Part shown: one piece after another, positions 35,959 to 45,071 of the stretch | Layout of the letters: each line of letters opens with the position of its first letter | Numbering within the stretch: position 1 is the first letter of the stretch | DNA from: Bacteroidota bacterium | Lineage (GTDB): Bacteria > Bacteroidota > Ignavibacteria > Ignavibacteriales > Ignavibacteriaceae | Direction: 5' to 3' | DNA: 64,000 bases | Assembly (NCBI GenBank): GCA_021824145.1 | Contig: JAKALM010000011.1 | Coordinates: 1-64,000, forward strand | Program-made: the position numbers and the translations under genes | Notes under the pieces: model-generated | Databases searched by the model: none | What the model saw: only the letters and a program-made list of their open reading frames with translations | What the model was told of the DNA's origin: nothing

Positions 35959-36717
35959 ATGGGAACTCCAAAAGCATTTAATTATTCTGCATTCGATACA
36001 CTCACAGCATGTGAAACTATTGTAGAACAATGTATCATCGATAAAACAGAAATCATTAAGAAAAGGCCTGGCTGGGCTGATCCTTACTTCCCCGATTTAC
36101 TTACCAAAATTCAAGATGCTTATAGCAAACACCTTCATATATATAACGCAAAAGAATTAAAGGATGCAACAAAAGCCTTAAACTCAATTAAGGAGCCCGC
36201 TAAAAACGATCTCTCATCTTTTAACATTTAGTTAAAAAATGATTTTAAAGATAATAAAACCAGATTAAGCGAAATAAAAAATACTCTTGGTCTTACTGCT
36301 TATTATTCTAAAGCATCCACAGGTGTACAGTCTGCTATACTTAACTTACTTTATCAATTTAAAAATAATATGACTGATGAGCTTGCGGCAGAAATAAATG
36401 CAAAGGGAATGGACCCGCTTTTAATTCCAAATTTAAAAGGCTATGCCGATACACTTAAAGCCGCTAATGTTACACAGGGATCCGCTAAGAAGAACAGGCC
36501 AAAAATTTCTGAAGCATCTATAATTGCGCTTAATGAAATTTATAATAGCGTTATCAGCATTTGCGAAATATGCCGTAACATATTTAAGAGCGATCCTGTA
36601 AAGAGCGACATGTATTCATTCACTAAAACTGTAGAAGCGTTGGGAAATAATAATGGCGGGAATAATGAAGGCGGAGACCAAAATCAAACACCGTCAACTC
36701 CTCCGCCAGTTCAATAA
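35959..36717 (+). pseudogene. helical protein gene interrupted by one in-frame amber codon
   Basis: Two open segments, 35959-36231 (90 residues) and 36370-36717 (115 residues from its first ATG), are in the same frame. The bases between them (36232-36369) are also open, so only TAG at 36229-36231 separates them; without it the product would be 252 residues. The text runs smoothly through the stop (...SSFNI-stop-LKNDFKDNK...), with amphipathic helices on both sides and a Gly/Asn/Gln/Pro-rich tail. The ATG at 36370 has no ribosome site, whereas 35959 has AAAGGG upstream. The function is not recognised. A nonsense mutation (for example CAG to TAG) or a sequencing error are the simplest readings. 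Confidence 0.75.
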
Positions 36718-36776
36718 ATATTTCTTTTACTTTTAATTGTAAGAGAAATAGCTCTATTTTTATAAAGGAGGCAAGA

Positions 36777-38084
36777 ATGAAAATGAAATTATTTACATTA
36801 ATTTTATTGTATCTAACTTTATATAACTCACTTATTTATTCCCAGTGGATACGTCAAACTAATGGTTTACCATCCCATTGGAGCAATGTTTCTTCTATAG
36901 ACGCATGCGATAACTCTACTGCTGTGATAGCCGTTGACAATCTAATATATAAAACCGAAAATGCAGGGAATACTTGGACAAAAATTTCATACCCTTCGTA
37001 CCAGGGTGTTGATGTATCTATAATTGATAAAAACCACTTTTGGATTTGTACCGGAAACGGTAAAATACTTGCAACCTCAGATGGAGGTACATCTTGGTCT
37101 GTGCAGTTTTATGATACTGCAAAAACAACATTCATTGATTATTTAAAAATGTTTGACTTGAACAACGGTATTGCAATTGGAGATGCTGTAGGAAATAGTC
37201 CGGCTTCAATCTTATCTACTACAAATGGCGGCACCTATTGGGTCTCAATAAGCGATACCCTTTTTAAAGCTGGTTTTTCAGGTGATGTTTGGAGGCGAAT
37301 TAGTTTCATTAATTCGAATACTGGTTATTTCTATATTTCCGGCATAGCTCCAAACCAACAATTATATAAAACAACAAATGGTAGTAAAAATTGGGCTCTA
37401 ACAAATTATCCCAATTCGGATTGCGATTTAATCAAATTCTATAATGAAAATATTGGATTGGTAGCTTTCATGCAGACGCCGCTTCCAAACCTTAAATATG
37501 GTATTAGCAGAACTACTGATGGAGGAAATTCTTGGGAAACATTTAATATTGCTTCAACTGGTTACCCAGACGATTTTGAATTTATCCCCGGCAATCCTTC
37601 CAAAGTTTGGTATGTAAATTTGGAAAGTTTGTATTACAGCAAGGACACCGGAAGAACATGGACTGAACAAAAAATTTATAATGGACAATTATGGGGAAGG
37701 GACTTAGTGTTTACAGACAGCACACACGGTTGGCTTATCTGCGACAGCGGCAAAGTATTTTATACTTCTAATAACGGCGGGGTTATAGCAGATATTTCAT
37801 CTAACGGATTTCAAATGCCAAAAGAATATTTGTTGATGCAGAATTATCCTAATCCCTTCAATCCATCCACAACAATTTCTTATAAACTAAAAGAAACTGG
37901 TCATGTAGTATTAACTGTCTTCGATATTATGGGAAGAGAAATTGCACAGCTTATTAACGGCATGCAGACTGCTGGAGAGCATACTGTTAATTTTGAAGGA
38001 GCTAATCTTCCAAGCGGTATGTATATCTACCAATTAAAAGCCAGCGGTTACATTTCTTCAAGAAAAATGCTGCTACTTAAATAG
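36777..38084 (+). CDS. secreted YCF48/BNR-type propeller protein with T9SS sorting domain
   Basis: The 435-residue protein has a signal peptide (about 1-22), several sialidase-like repeats of the form TxDGGxSW (TENAGNTWTK, TSDGGTSWSV, TTNGGTYWVS, TTDGGNSWET, SKDTGRTWTE), and a type A T9SS C-terminal domain from about residue 350. The latter has QNYPNPFNPSTTISY and ends SSRKMLLLK. It should be exported by Sec, moved across the outer membrane by T9SS and attached to the surface. A strong AAGGAGG site lies 5 bases upstream of the ATG. The propeller type resembles photosystem II assembly factor YCF48; the ligand is unknown. Confidence 0.92.
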   Translation: MKMKLFTLILLYLTLYNSLIYSQWIRQTNGLPSHWSNVSSIDACDNSTAVIAVDNLIYKTENAGNTWTKISYPSYQGVDVSIIDKNHFWICTGNGKILATSDGGTSWSVQFYDTAKTTFIDYLKMFDLNNGIAIGDAVGNSPASILSTTNGGTYWVSISDTLFKAGFSGDVWRRISFINSNTGYFYISGIAPNQQLYKTTNGSKNWALTNYPNSDCDLIKFYNENIGLVAFMQTPLPNLKYGISRTTDGGNSWETFNIASTGYPDDFEFIPGNPSKVWYVNLESLYYSKDTGRTWTEQKIYNGQLWGRDLVFTDSTHGWLICDSGKVFYTSNNGGVIADISSNGFQMPKEYLLMQNYPNPFNPSTTISYKLKETGHVVLTVFDIMGREIAQLINGMQTAGEHTVNFEGANLPSGMYIYQLKASGYISSRKMLLLK

Positions 38085-38095
38085 TATCTTTGTAG

Positions 38096-38115
38096 AGACG
38101 CATCGCGATGCGTCT
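38096..38115. repeat. 20-base perfect palindrome after the T9SS gene
   Basis: AGACGCATCGCGATGCGTCT is self-complementary over its full length, G/C-rich against its AT-rich surroundings, and lies 11 bases after the stop codon. It may form the terminator of the T9SS gene (TTTA follows). Its sharp composition contrast suggests a dispersed palindromic element, but only this copy is seen in the window. Confidence 0.6.
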
Positions 38116-38116
38116 T

Positions 38117-38452
38117 TACTGTTTTAGAAACTTAAACAGTTAAATATATTAGTCCCCCCCGCAAGTAATAAAAGTCCTCTCGTATCTATTTTTAGACCGT
38201 CCGCATAAGTTATTTGTGCGTGAGTATCACAAAAAAGCTATTTCGTAATTGATAAAAGTCCTTAAGTTTAAATTTCGTGTCCGTTCGCAGATTATAAAAG
38301 TGCGGACGCATCACATAATAGTCCGTTAGTTGTTTGTTTTAATCCGGTAGTTAAAGAGTTGAGTTACTCCGCATGTTCTACAAATGCGTTCGAATCACAA
38401 AATACCCAATCAGTTAATTACGTTAATCCGGTAGTTTCAATTCACACTTTAA
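38117..38452. repeat. degenerate tandem repeat with 84-base period
   Basis: Three units start at 38201, 38285 and 38369, exactly 84 bases apart. Each has CGCA, eleven bases, TGCG, then six or seven variable bases and ATCACA (TATCACA, CATCACA, AATCACA). The second half also recurs at the same period: TAAAAGTCCT at 38169 and 38253, and TTAATCCGGTAGTT at 38339 and 38423. The second half at 38169 implies a fourth, more decayed unit upstream. No reading frame runs through the array. With the palindrome before it and featureless sequence after it, it fills most of the 489-base gap between the T9SS and BatA-like genes. Confidence 0.65.
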
Positions 38453-38573
38453 CACCTTTCCTTATACCCTATACCTCTATACCTCATACTCAAATAACAG
38501 CTTACTAATTTTCCTAATTTGCTATTTGAAGAACTGTCTTGATTTTATAGCGTGCTAAGGATAAGTTTGAACA

Positions 38574-40721
38574 ATGATTTTCTTAAACCCTGCTGTATTA
38601 TTTGGACTATTAGCCGCGTCAATTCCGGTTTTAATTCATCTTTTGAATTTAAGGAAGCTGAAACGTATTGAATTCAGTACGCTCGCTTTTCTTAAAGAGC
38701 TTCAGAAGAATAAAATACGGAAGATTAAGCTGAAGCAATGGCTGCTGCTTGCTTTAAGAATTTTAATAATTCTTTTTCTGGTTACTGCTTTTGCGCGTCC
38801 CACTTTAAAAGGAGTTGCAATCGGAGGAACAACTTCGGCAGCAAAAACTACTGCCGTGTTCATTCTAGATAATACTCCGAGCATGTCCGTTGTTGATGCG
38901 AAAGGTTCTTATTTCAATCAAGCTAAGGCAGCAATTAAAGAATTGCTTACTCAGCTTCAGGAAGGCGATGATGCAGCTTTAGTTTTAGTTTCAGATCAGA
39001 GTAATGATGAAATTAAAACCACAACTAACTTATTAGATTTCCAAAAACAAATTGATGAATCAAAAATTTCCGATGCAAACGGGTACCTGAACAGCGCAAT
39101 AATAAAAGCTGCAAAAATTGTTTCGAAGTCCCAAAACTTTAATAAAGAAATTTATATCCTTTCCGATTTTCAGCAGGGAAGATTAGCAGATAAGGGTTCA
39201 CTCTCAGATCTCAGCCAATTGTTGAATGATAAAGTTAGAATTTATTCTTTTGATTTTGCCGGCAAAGATGTTTTTAATATCGGCATTGATGATTTAAAAT
39301 TGAATACACAAATATTTGAAACTGATAAACCGGTCGATTTTGCCGCGACAGTTACAAATTATTCTTCTCAGTCTGTCAGCAATCTTGTTGTTTCGCTTTT
39401 TATAAATGGCGAAAGAAGCGCACAGCAAAGTGTTTCGCTAAATGCCGGTGAAAGTAAAATAGTTTCATTAGAAGCTCCGGTAAACGCAACCGGCTATATT
39501 GATGCTTTTACAGAAATTGAAGATGATGAAATTTTGCAGGACAATAAAAGATTTGTAGATTTTTATATTCCCAAAGAAATTCCGGTTCTTATTTTAACTG
39601 ACGATCCTTCCGATTCGCGTTTTGTTAATTTTTCTCTGACTGCCGCAAACTCTTCAAACGGAAATGATGGCGGTTCATTAAAAATTACTCAAAGAAATTT
39701 ATCAGAAGTTGGAAGTATAAATTTATCTCAGTACGATGTTATTGCAATCATCGGATCAGAAAATTTCTCCGGCGGATTAGATCGATTAAATTCTTTTGTT
39801 GATAACGGCGGAGGAATTCTTATTATGCCGGGCTCTAAATCAACTTTGCAGAATTTTCAGAAGCTGACAACTGGATTAAATATTCCATCACCAGTTGGCA
39901 CCGTTGGCAGCATTAATTCAACTGCAAATGAATTTAAATTTGATAAAGTTGATTTCAACCATCCGGTTTTCCAGGATATTTTTACAAATAAAGAAAAGAA
40001 GAATGTCGAGTCGCCTTCAATTTATTATTACTTCAAAATAAATCCGCAAGGCAAAGGAGAAAATATTATTTCACTTGTTGATGGTTCATCTTTCTTAAGC
40101 GAATATAAATTAGGGAAGGGAAAAATATTTTTGTTCAACACAGCGCCTGTGCTTAGCTGGAGCAGCTTTCCGGTAAAAAGCATTTTTGCTCCTTTGATGA
40201 ACAAATCAATTTATTATCTTGCATCAAAAGATCAATCAGCGAATAATTATCTTGCCGGCAGCACGGTGCTTATTGATCTGAAGAATAATACTTCGCCACA
40301 AATTAAGATTGTAAGGCCGGATAAATCAGAAGATTATGTTAATCTTCAAGATCAGCCGGATAAAAATTTTTATGAATATAAAAGAACAGACCTCGTGGGC
40401 AATTATAAAGTTTATTCTGGCTCCGGAACTTCTAAGAATCAAAAAGGTTTAATTAATGAGTTCTCAGTAAATGAAGATCCGTTGGAATCGGTGACAAAAT
40501 ATCTTTCAATAAATGACTTTGAAAATTATTTGAAGCAAATTAATTTCAAAGGAAAATTTATTAATGTAAATAAGAATGAAGACCCAGCAAAAGTTGTTAT
40601 GCAGTCAAGATTTGGTTCAGAGCTTTGGAGATATTTTTTACTAATAGCAATTTTATTAGCGCTAGTGGAAATGGCAGTTGCAAGAAATGCAAAGAAAGAA
40701 TTAGTTGAAACAACAAAATAA
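38574..40721 (+). CDS. BatA-type membrane protein with von Willebrand A domain
   Basis: The 715-residue protein starts with the BatA N-terminal double-membrane-helix domain: FLNPAVLFGLLAASIPVLIHLLNLRK, then LKQWLLLALRILIILFLV. A vWA domain follows (about 90-235) with the metal site AVFILDNTPSMS, where Thr replaces the first Ser of DxSxS. The large remaining part (to about 685) is periplasmic and includes a GATase-like segment (DVIAIIGSENF, GGGILIMPG). A last helix near the C-terminus ends the protein. Bat proteins are linked to aerotolerance and MoxR complexes, but their exact role is unsettled. The usual MoxR and DUF58 partners are not adjacent. Confidence 0.87.
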   Translation: MIFLNPAVLFGLLAASIPVLIHLLNLRKLKRIEFSTLAFLKELQKNKIRKIKLKQWLLLALRILIILFLVTAFARPTLKGVAIGGTTSAAKTTAVFILDNTPSMSVVDAKGSYFNQAKAAIKELLTQLQEGDDAALVLVSDQSNDEIKTTTNLLDFQKQIDESKISDANGYLNSAIIKAAKIVSKSQNFNKEIYILSDFQQGRLADKGSLSDLSQLLNDKVRIYSFDFAGKDVFNIGIDDLKLNTQIFETDKPVDFAATVTNYSSQSVSNLVVSLFINGERSAQQSVSLNAGESKIVSLEAPVNATGYIDAFTEIEDDEILQDNKRFVDFYIPKEIPVLILTDDPSDSRFVNFSLTAANSSNGNDGGSLKITQRNLSEVGSINLSQYDVIAIIGSENFSGGLDRLNSFVDNGGGILIMPGSKSTLQNFQKLTTGLNIPSPVGTVGSINSTANEFKFDKVDFNHPVFQDIFTNKEKKNVESPSIYYYFKINPQGKGENIISLVDGSSFLSEYKLGKGKIFLFNTAPVLSWSSFPVKSIFAPLMNKSIYYLASKDQSANNYLAGSTVLIDLKNNTSPQIKIVRPDKSEDYVNLQDQPDKNFYEYKRTDLVGNYKVYSGSGTSKNQKGLINEFSVNEDPLESVTKYLSINDFENYLKQINFKGKFINVNKNEDPAKVVMQSRFGSELWRYFLLIAILLALVEMAVARNAKKELVETTK

Positions 40722-40833
40722 AGTTATTAATTATCGCAGCGTATTCTTAAGTCTGTGTAACAAAATTTATATATGTGGACATTATCAAAGTTTTTAATTA
40801 TTTATAATTAGGTAAAAGAAAAAATTTAAGAGA

Positions 40834-42099
40834 ATGATTGAAATACCAAGACGAGTTAACGAACGCGCAATTTTAGTTGCATTGAATACAAGGGAAATAA
40901 GTAGAGAATTAGTTGAAGAACATCTTTCGGAGCTTGAAGAGCTTGCAATAACTGCCGGAGCAGAAACCATTCTAAAAGTTATTCAAGAAAAATATGCTAT
41001 TGATCCGGCGTTTTACATTGGCAAAGGTAAAGCCGAAGAATTAGTTAATCTTGCGGAGACCAATGATGTTAATCTAATTATATTTGACGATGATCTTTCA
41101 CCAGTGCAAGTTAGAAATCTTGAAAGATTAATAAACAAAAAAATTATTGACCGCAGCGGACTCATTCTTGATATTTTTGCTTCGCGCGCAAAAACAAAAG
41201 AAGCAAAAACTCAGGTCGAGCTTGCACAGCTTCAATATTTATTACCTCGATTAACTAGGGCTTGGACGCACCTTTCCAAACAGTACGGCGGCATCGGAAC
41301 TAAAGGCCCCGGTGAAACTCAAATTGAAACTGACCGAAGAATTATCAGGACAAGAATTGGCCAACTTAAAGAAAAACTTGAGAAGATTGAATCGCAAAGA
41401 ATAACACAAAGCCAGGGCAGAAAAGATTTAACGAGAATTTCTTTAGTAGGATACACAAACGCCGGAAAATCAACTTTATTCAATTTGCTGACAAGCTCAA
41501 GTGTTTTTGCTGAAGATAAACTTTTTGCAACGCTTGATTCAACAACACGCTCATTTGAAATTGAACACGGTGAAAAACTTCTGCTTAGCGATACAGTTGG
41601 ATTTATTCGCAAGCTTCCTCCTCATTTAGTTGCATCTTTTAAAAGCACTTTAAATGAAGTCCGGGACGCAGATATTATTCTTCACGTTATTGATTTTTCG
41701 CATCCATTTTACGAAGATCATATTAGAGTTGTAGATCAAACACTTAAAGAATTGGACTGCGACAAAAAAAATATAATAAGAATTTTTAACAAGGTTGATT
41801 TAGTAACAGATAAGAATAGAATTCATTCGGTGAAAAATAATTATGGAAAAAGCGTAATCATTTCTGCGCAAAGAGGAATTAATATTTCCGGATTGAAAGA
41901 AAAATTAACTGAGGTAATTGAAGAAGCTTTTGTTGAAGAAAAAGTGGCACTGAATCTTGCCGACTCGAAAAAGGCAGCTTCAATTCATTCGATGGCTAAA
42001 GTGCTTTCTACTAAATATGATAATAAATCTGTTCACATAACTTATAGAGCAAGAAAAGAAAATTCCGAAAAAATAAAGAAAATAATTTATGGCCAATAA
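40834..42099 (+). CDS. hflX: GTPase HflX
   Basis: A ribosome-binding GTPase that splits stalled 70S ribosomes, especially after heat stress. The N-terminal HflX domain (about 1-190) contains PAFYIGKGKAEEL and GPGETQIETDRR. The G domain has GYTNAGKSTLFN (G1), LSDTVGFIRKLP (G3) and FNKVDLV (G4). Its length of 421 residues is usual for HflX. The last 11 bases overlap the start of the lyase gene, so the two share a transcript. Confidence 0.95.
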   Translation: MIEIPRRVNERAILVALNTREISRELVEEHLSELEELAITAGAETILKVIQEKYAIDPAFYIGKGKAEELVNLAETNDVNLIIFDDDLSPVQVRNLERLINKKIIDRSGLILDIFASRAKTKEAKTQVELAQLQYLLPRLTRAWTHLSKQYGGIGTKGPGETQIETDRRIIRTRIGQLKEKLEKIESQRITQSQGRKDLTRISLVGYTNAGKSTLFNLLTSSSVFAEDKLFATLDSTTRSFEIEHGEKLLLSDTVGFIRKLPPHLVASFKSTLNEVRDADIILHVIDFSHPFYEDHIRVVDQTLKELDCDKKNIIRIFNKVDLVTDKNRIHSVKNNYGKSVIISAQRGINISGLKEKLTEVIEEAFVEEKVALNLADSKKAASIHSMAKVLSTKYDNKSVHITYRARKENSEKIKKIIYGQ

Positions 42100-43651
42100 A
42101 ATAATTATTGACGGTTCGTCTTTAACTTTAGAACAAATCGAATATTTCCTTTATGAAAACCCCGACATAGTTATTTCAAAAGATTCTGTTGCACGCATAA
42201 AAAAATCTCGTGCTTTAGTTGAAAAATGGGTCGACAGTGAGGAATCTATTTACGGTGTTACAACCGGATTTGGAGAATTTTCCAACGTAAGAATATCAAA
42301 AGAAAATATTAAAAAGCTTCAAGAGAATTTAATCTTAAGCCATGCTGTTGGCTGCGGCGATAATCTGCCACCGTTTATTGTAAAAATAATGATGCTGCTT
42401 CGATTGAATGCTTTAGCCCGAGGATATTCCGGTGTTCGGCTTCAAACTCTTGAGCTTTTAATCAAAATGATGAAACACAATATTATTCCGGTTGTGCCCT
42501 CGCAAGGTTCGGTTGGTTCAAGCGGCGATCTCGTTCAGCTTTCTCATTTAGTCCTTGCAATGATCGGAAAAGGCAGAGTTCAAATAATTAAAAATGTAAT
42601 GGACGAGAATGCAGCATTATCAAAAATAATTTCATCAAAAACCGGATTAAAGAAATTTGAATTATCACCAATCGTTTTAGAAGCTAAAGAAGGACTTGCA
42701 CTAATCAATGGAACGCAGATGATGACTTCATTTGCCTCGTATATTTCTATTCGTGCACAAAAATTAATTAAGCTAGCTGACTTAAGTGCATCGTTGACAC
42801 ATGAAGCACTTCGCTCTACTGATAAAGCTTTTGATCCCAAGATTCATGAACTTCGTCCTTTCCCTGGACAAATTACTACAGCCAAAAATGTTCTTGCAAT
42901 GATTAAAGACAGCCAAATTCGGAAATCTCATTTAAGCGGCGATGTCCGAGTTCAAGATGCATATTCAATTAGATGCGTGCCGCAAATTCACGGCGCTTCT
43001 CGGGATGCAATTGATTATGTCACATCGCGAGTAAAAATTGAAATTAATTCTGTTAATGATAATCCGATAATTTTTCCAGACACTCACGAACATATTGAAG
43101 GTGGAAATTTTCACGGGCAATCAATGGCGTTAGCAATGGATTTTATGAGCATTGCTTTATCCGAACTTGCAAATGTTTCCGAGCGAAGAACTGAACGAAT
43201 GGTGAACGGAGCTTTAAGCGGCTTGCCAAGGTTTTTAACAAACAACGGCGGATTAAATTCCGGATTAATGATTGCGCAGTATACAGCGGCAAGTTTAGTT
43301 TCCGAAAATAAAGTTCTTTCGCATCCGGCGAGCGTTGATTCGATTCCAACTTCGGCTAATCAAGAAGATCATAATTCGATGGGATCTATCGCTGCGCAGA
43401 AATGTTTTCGTATAATGCGAAATCTTGAAAATGTTTTGGCAATAGAATTATTAACTGCTGCTCAGGCAATTGAGTTTTTAAAACCAAATAAACCAGGTAA
43501 TGGAACTTCGGTTGCTTACAATGAAATAAGAAAAGTTGTTAAACCTCTGAATGGAGATAGACTTCTTTATGATGAAGTTAAAAAAGTTTCAGAGCTAATA
43601 AAGAATGATATTCTTCTGAAAGCTGTTGAAAAAATTGTTAAGTTGAATTGA
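42089..43651 (+). CDS. hutH: histidine ammonia-lyase family protein (MIO enzyme) with Ser-Ser-Gly triad
   Basis: A 520-residue aromatic amino acid ammonia-lyase. The catalytic Tyr55 is in IYGVTTGFGEFS. The selectivity pair Ser84-His85 in NLILSHAVG is like histidine lyases rather than phenylalanine or tyrosine lyases. NGTQMM, NDNPIIFPD and HPASVDSIPTSANQEDHNSM are also as in HutH. The MIO triad in QGSVGSSGDL reads Ser144-Ser145-Gly146 instead of the usual Ala-Ser-Gly. It overlaps hflX by 11 bases, and no hutU, hutI or hutG is nearby. Histidine to urocanate is the best guess, but an aromatic lyase or aminomutase activity is possible. Confidence 0.85.
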   Translation: MANKIIIDGSSLTLEQIEYFLYENPDIVISKDSVARIKKSRALVEKWVDSEESIYGVTTGFGEFSNVRISKENIKKLQENLILSHAVGCGDNLPPFIVKIMMLLRLNALARGYSGVRLQTLELLIKMMKHNIIPVVPSQGSVGSSGDLVQLSHLVLAMIGKGRVQIIKNVMDENAALSKIISSKTGLKKFELSPIVLEAKEGLALINGTQMMTSFASYISIRAQKLIKLADLSASLTHEALRSTDKAFDPKIHELRPFPGQITTAKNVLAMIKDSQIRKSHLSGDVRVQDAYSIRCVPQIHGASRDAIDYVTSRVKIEINSVNDNPIIFPDTHEHIEGGNFHGQSMALAMDFMSIALSELANVSERRTERMVNGALSGLPRFLTNNGGLNSGLMIAQYTAASLVSENKVLSHPASVDSIPTSANQEDHNSMGSIAAQKCFRIMRNLENVLAIELLTAAQAIEFLKPNKPGNGTSVAYNEIRKVVKPLNGDRLLYDEVKKVSELIKNDILLKAVEKIVKLN

Positions 43652-43701
43652 AATAAAGAAAATTAAATGCCGGGAATTAAATTCATAAAAAATAAATCTA
43701 T

Positions 43702-45066
43702 ATGGAAATAATCTTTTTAGTAATTGGGATTTTGATCGGTGCTGTTATGGCTTGGCTGATATTCAGGTCAAAGCTTGCCTCAACAAAAGGAATTCCGCAA
43801 GAAGAAGTTGACGGATTAAAAAATCAAATTAACAGTTTGACAATTGAGCTAAGCAAATCTGAAGTAAAGAACAAACTTGTTGACGAAAATTTTAAAAAGA
43901 CAGCAGATGAATTAATTTCAGAACGGTCAAAAGTGCTTGAGCTGAATTCATCTTTGTCGTCGCTTAAATCCGACTACGGCAATCTTCAAAACAAATTAGA
44001 AGAACAAAAATCTGAAATAGAAAAACTTCAGGAAAAATTTACTAAAGAATTTGAGAACCTTGCAAATAAAATTTTGGATGAAAAGAGTAGTAAGTTTACC
44101 CAGCAGAATAAAGATAATCTTGATCAGATATTAAAACCGCTAAATGATAAGATAAAAGATTTTGAGAAAAAAGTTGAGGATGTTTATGTAAGTGAGTCTA
44201 AAGACAGAGCGGGATTACGGGCGCAAATAATGGAGCTTGTAAAATTAAATCAGCAAGTTAGCGCTGAGGCAACTAACTTGACGAATGCTTTGAAGGGGCA
44301 ATCAAAAACTCAAGGAAATTGGGGCGAATTTATTCTCGAAAGTATTTTAGAAAAATCCGGTTTGGTAAAAGGTAGAGAATATCTCGTTCAAGAAAGCATG
44401 ACTGCTGATAGCGGAAAAAGATTTCAACCGGATGTTCTCGTTCTGCTTCCGGAAAATAAAACCATCGTGATTGATTCCAAAGTTACGCTTGTAGCTTATG
44501 AAAAATATAGTTCTGTTGAAGATGAAAATGATAGGTCATCTGCGTTGAGGGAACATATTTTATCAATTGGAAATCATATTAAAAATTTAAGTTCAAAAAA
44601 TTATCAGCAGCTTTATCAAATACAAAGTTTAGATTTTGTTTTAATGTTCCTGCCGGTTGAGCCGGCTTTCAGTCTTGCAGTTCAATATGAGCCTGGAATA
44701 TTTAATGAGGCATTTGAAAAAAATATTGTGATTGTTAGTCCGTCTACTTTACTTGCAACACTGCGTACAATTGCAAGTATTTGGCGGCAGGAAAATCAAA
44801 ATAAAAACGCTTTGGAAATTGCTCGCCAAAGCGGTGCACTTTACGATAAGTTTGTCGGCTTTGTTGATGACTTAATAAATGTGGGAAATAAAATTGATGC
44901 AGCTAAGGGAAGCTATTCCGATGCGATGAAAAAGCTGCATGAAGGAAGCGGTAATTTGGTTTCAAGAGCTGAGAAAATAAAAATTCTTGGAGCTAAAGCA
45001 ACTAAATCCATTCCCAAACCATTGCTAGATCGAACCGATAATGGAGATGAAGATTTGTTGAGCTGA
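43702..45066 (+). CDS. rmuC: RmuC family DNA recombination protein
   Basis: The 454-residue protein has an N-terminal membrane helix (about 2-21), a long coiled coil (about 30-190) and the RmuC nuclease-like domain (about 200-400). Seen in the domain are KTQGNWGEFILESILEKSGL, FQPDVLVLLPENKTIVIDSKV (PD-(D/E)xK-type core) and VLMFLPVEPAF. RmuC limits inversions at short inverted repeats; the enzymatic activity is assumed from fold. It converges with the EVE gene with 5 bases between stops. Confidence 0.92.
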   Translation: MEIIFLVIGILIGAVMAWLIFRSKLASTKGIPQEEVDGLKNQINSLTIELSKSEVKNKLVDENFKKTADELISERSKVLELNSSLSSLKSDYGNLQNKLEEQKSEIEKLQEKFTKEFENLANKILDEKSSKFTQQNKDNLDQILKPLNDKIKDFEKKVEDVYVSESKDRAGLRAQIMELVKLNQQVSAEATNLTNALKGQSKTQGNWGEFILESILEKSGLVKGREYLVQESMTADSGKRFQPDVLVLLPENKTIVIDSKVTLVAYEKYSSVEDENDRSSALREHILSIGNHIKNLSSKNYQQLYQIQSLDFVLMFLPVEPAFSLAVQYEPGIFNEAFEKNIVIVSPSTLLATLRTIASIWRQENQNKNALEIARQSGALYDKFVGFVDDLINVGNKIDAAKGSYSDAMKKLHEGSGNLVSRAEKIKILGAKATKSIPKPLLDRTDNGDEDLLS

Positions 45067-45071
45067 AAATA

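Noticed and set aside
35959-36717. Genome-wide amber recoding (for example pyrrolysine or a reassigned UAG)
   Set aside because: RF1 with an intact PxT and GGQ is encoded at 56812-57891, and several intact genes end in TAG (1965-1967, 19988-19990, 38082-38084).
38380-38405. tRNA gene suggested by GTTCGAATC, the usual T-loop motif
   Set aside because: The flanking bases cannot form the T-stem, no acceptor or anticodon arms are found, and the other repeat units differ at this spot.
38201-38452. CRISPR array
   Set aside because: Units are 84 bases, poorly conserved and few, with no uniform short repeat and no cas genes.
39893-39912. TTGGCAC sequence as a sigma-54 promoter
   Set aside because: It is inside the BatA-like coding region with no gene start downstream and no -12 element.
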